From JBCCEJ01 sp039030335 (lineage in GTDB: Bacteria > Pseudomonadota > Gammaproteobacteria > HK1), in the NCBI GenBank assembly GCA_039030335.1, contig JBCCEJ010000016.1, positions 1-64,000 on the forward strand: a DNA stretch of 64,000 nt. Reading direction: 5' to 3'. Both the position numbers and the translations under genes were made by a program. Under the pieces are notes generated by a model that saw nothing but the letters and a program-made list of their open reading frames with translations, made no database searches and had not been told where the DNA came from. Shown here piece by piece: positions 62,525-64,000 of this stretch. Numbering within the stretch: the stretch's first letter is position 1; every line of letters begins with the position of its first letter.

Positions 62525-63940
62525 TCAGGCCGTGCGCAGCCACTCGGGCGTGTCGCCACCGAGCGCTGGCGTCGGTGTGGACCAGCCGGGTTTGGCATGC
62601 GTATAGCGCACGAGCGGCCCCAGATACTTCAGGTGCCCATAGCTCGTGTCAGCGGAGTTCAGCAGCGGTTCGACTTCCGCGAGGGGCACGTCGAGTTCAC
62701 CGGCGGGCACATCGACCCGCCGCTGACGCTGCAGGAACATGCCCGACTGACACAGCGACACGTTGACGTGATAGCTGCCGCCCTCACGCGCGCGCAGCCC
62801 GAGCGCGATCAGGATGCCGTAGGCGCCGAGGTAGCCGGTCAGGAAATCACAGGCAGGGATCGGCAACAGCGCCGGATCCGGCTCGCCATGCTCATCGCAG
62901 ATACCAATGACCGACTGCGCCACCTGCTCCCAGCCGGCACGGCCACTTAGCGGCCCTTCCGCGCCATAGCAACTGATCGACGTGTAGATGATCCCCGGAC
63001 GAATTTCGGCCAGCTGTTCCGGGCCAAAGCCACGCGCGGCCAGCACCTGCGGGCGGTAGCCTTGCGAGAACACGTCGGCGTCGCGCACCAGGTCGAGCAG
63101 GCGCGCCGCTTCGTCCGGTTCATTCAGATCCAGAAAGCAACTCCGCTTGCCGTGCGACAGATCGATCACGAAGTTCTTGATCTGCGGAACATTGCGCGCC
63201 GCGACCATCAGCACGTCAGCGCCGTGTTCGGCACACACACGCGCCGCCACCGGACCGGCCAGGATGCGCGTCAGGTCGAGCACCCGAATCCCCGCAAGGG
63301 CCGGCCCGTCAGTCGGAAAGGGTTCGGGGTCGCTGTCGCCTATCTTCTGGATCTCGACGACCGGGCGTAGCGCCATCGCGGCACCGTGCGGGTGCGCCAG
63401 CCACTCATCGCGGCTGCGGATCATGCCCCCACACGCCCCGGCTTGAGCGATCGCCTGCTCCAGCGCCTCGCCGTCCCACTGGCGCACCGCTTTCGCCACG
63501 GATTCCGGCGTCGTCTCGCAGCGCAGCACCGACAGCACGCGCTCTTTGAGATGCGCGATGCCGAAGTGCGGCAAGAACCAGCGCCCGTCCCGCGTTGGCC
63601 ACGGGTTCGTGATCGCATACGCCGTCATGGCCCGCGGCGAGTTGCCGAGCACGTGGTATTGCCCGTCGTCATCGCGCCGCTGCAGATAGGCAAAGCTCTT
63701 CAGCGCAGCGCCTGCGTGGCGCACATCGACATCGACTTTTTCCTGCGTGCCGGTTTTTGCCGCGACGATGTCAGACACGGCGACGCCGATGGCACCCAGC
63801 ACGCCGGCAGACGTCTCGGCAGCGGCAAAGCGGGTCGGGAACACCGGGTCGGTGCCGTGAATACCGACCTCCGCGGTCGGGCCCGTGGCGCCACCATGGG
63901 CTGCACGGATCTGCATCAGTTCATCGAAAGCTGCGTTCAT
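62525..63940 (-). CDS. CaiB/BaiF family III CoA-transferase, atypical 471-residue layout
   Basis: This 471-residue protein begins with a CoA-transferase-related carboxy-half-like segment (residues ~1-210; FAAAETSAGVLGAIGVAVSDI, then SPRAMTAYAITNPWPTRDGRWF). The canonical amino-half follows (~215-465; GIRVLDLTRILAGPVAARVC, SQGYRPQVLAARGFGPEQLAE), with Asp in IPACDFLTGYLGAYG near residue 383. The order is therefore rearranged compared with the single-domain paralogues, or it is the fused remnant of a double-domain enzyme like the one at 5110. The Met at 63940 is preferred; the frame runs to 63985. A CoA-transferase activity is likely, its substrates unknown. The remaining 60 bases to the window edge show no gene. 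Confidence 0.85.
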   Translation of the reverse strand: MNAAFDELMQIRAAHGGATGPTAEVGIHGTDPVFPTRFAAAETSAGVLGAIGVAVSDIVAAKTGTQEKVDVDVRHAGAALKSFAYLQRRDDDGQYHVLGNSPRAMTAYAITNPWPTRDGRWFLPHFGIAHLKERVLSVLRCETTPESVAKAVRQWDGEALEQAIAQAGACGGMIRSRDEWLAHPHGAAMALRPVVEIQKIGDSDPEPFPTDGPALAGIRVLDLTRILAGPVAARVCAEHGADVLMVAARNVPQIKNFVIDLSHGKRSCFLDLNEPDEAARLLDLVRDADVFSQGYRPQVLAARGFGPEQLAEIRPGIIYTSISCYGAEGPLSGRAGWEQVAQSVIGICDEHGEPDPALLPIPACDFLTGYLGAYGILIALGLRAREGGSYHVNVSLCQSGMFLQRQRRVDVPAGELDVPLAEVEPLLNSADTSYGHLKYLGPLVRYTHAKPGWSTPTPALGGDTPEWLRTA

Positions 63941-64000
63941 GTTGAGGTCCCGGGCAGCCCGGCCAGCAACGCACCGGGGTTTCACAACGCGCCCGATGTT

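Overview
The window is two pieces of DNA with different character. Positions 1 to about 2,200 hold the 3' part of a minus-strand glycolate-oxidase-like gene (GlcD and GlcE domains on one chain) in visibly lower-GC sequence; 24 of the 60 bases at 121-180 are G or C. The protein resembles cyanobacterial enzymes to my eye. This gene loses its 5' end within a few bases of the start codon of an unrelated high-GC plus-strand gene at 2,209. The likeliest reading is an assembly chimera, or less likely a recombination scar. From 2,209 to the end the sequence is uniform, high in GC and densely packed. It reads as one proteobacterial genome, probably a gammaproteobacterium from a marine or host-associated community, although no rRNA or ribosomal gene is present to prove it.

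The main part is catabolic and rich in paralogues. It has four family III CoA-transferases (5,110; 22,735; 36,111; 62,525), four TauD/TfdA-type Fe(II)/2-oxoglutarate dioxygenases (15,571; 26,907; 30,342; 37,518), three luciferase-like flavin enzymes, three enoyl-CoA hydratase/isomerases, two acyl-CoA dehydrogenases, one AMP-forming and one NDP-forming acyl-CoA ligase, and many hydrolases. Region 4.1-15.5 kb looks like a carnitine/gamma-butyrobetaine degradation locus: a double CoA-transferase, a beta-keto acid cleavage enzyme, a carnitine-dehydrogenase-like protein, a CaiD-like crotonobetainyl-CoA hydratase, an acyl-CoA dehydrogenase and an NDP-forming acyl-CoA ligase. Region 15.6-20.8 kb carries a dioxygenase, an alpha/beta hydrolase with a frameshift that removes its catalytic His, RidA, an aldehyde dehydrogenase with an in-frame TAG, and an M20 peptidase.

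Region 21-38 kb alternates small catabolic operons: a Tat-exported metallo-beta-lactamase-fold protein; CoA-transferase; acyl-CoA synthetase, LLM, dioxygenase and enoyl-CoA hydratase; SDR and GST; nitronate-monooxygenase-like protein, class II aldolase and dioxygenase; proline-racemase-fold protein and carboxyltransferase. Region 38.5-48 kb has a membrane-anchored AraC regulator, a fatty acid hydroxylase, an amino acid oxidase, and a plus-strand run of amidohydrolase, parvulin, cystathionine beta-lyase-like enzyme, DoeA-like M24 protein, a UGSC selenoprotein and its partner. The selenoprotein is interrupted by an in-frame TGA exactly at the U of a UGSC motif, with a hairpin just downstream.

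Region 48-64 kb has a PPOX-family protein, a TPR protein, an aminotransferase/amidohydrolase/acyl-CoA dehydrogenase operon, a divergent LLM pair, a membrane adenylate/guanylate cyclase, a TSUP exporter, an HpcH-type aldolase, class 1 fructose-1,6-bisphosphatase, a 2-hydroxyacid dehydrogenase, an alpha/beta hydrolase, an aldo-keto reductase and a last CoA-transferase. I saw no CRISPR array, transposase, tRNA or rRNA. The strongest leads are the selenoprotein unit, the carnitine-type locus with an unusual activation step, the two interrupted genes, and the junction near 2.2 kb.
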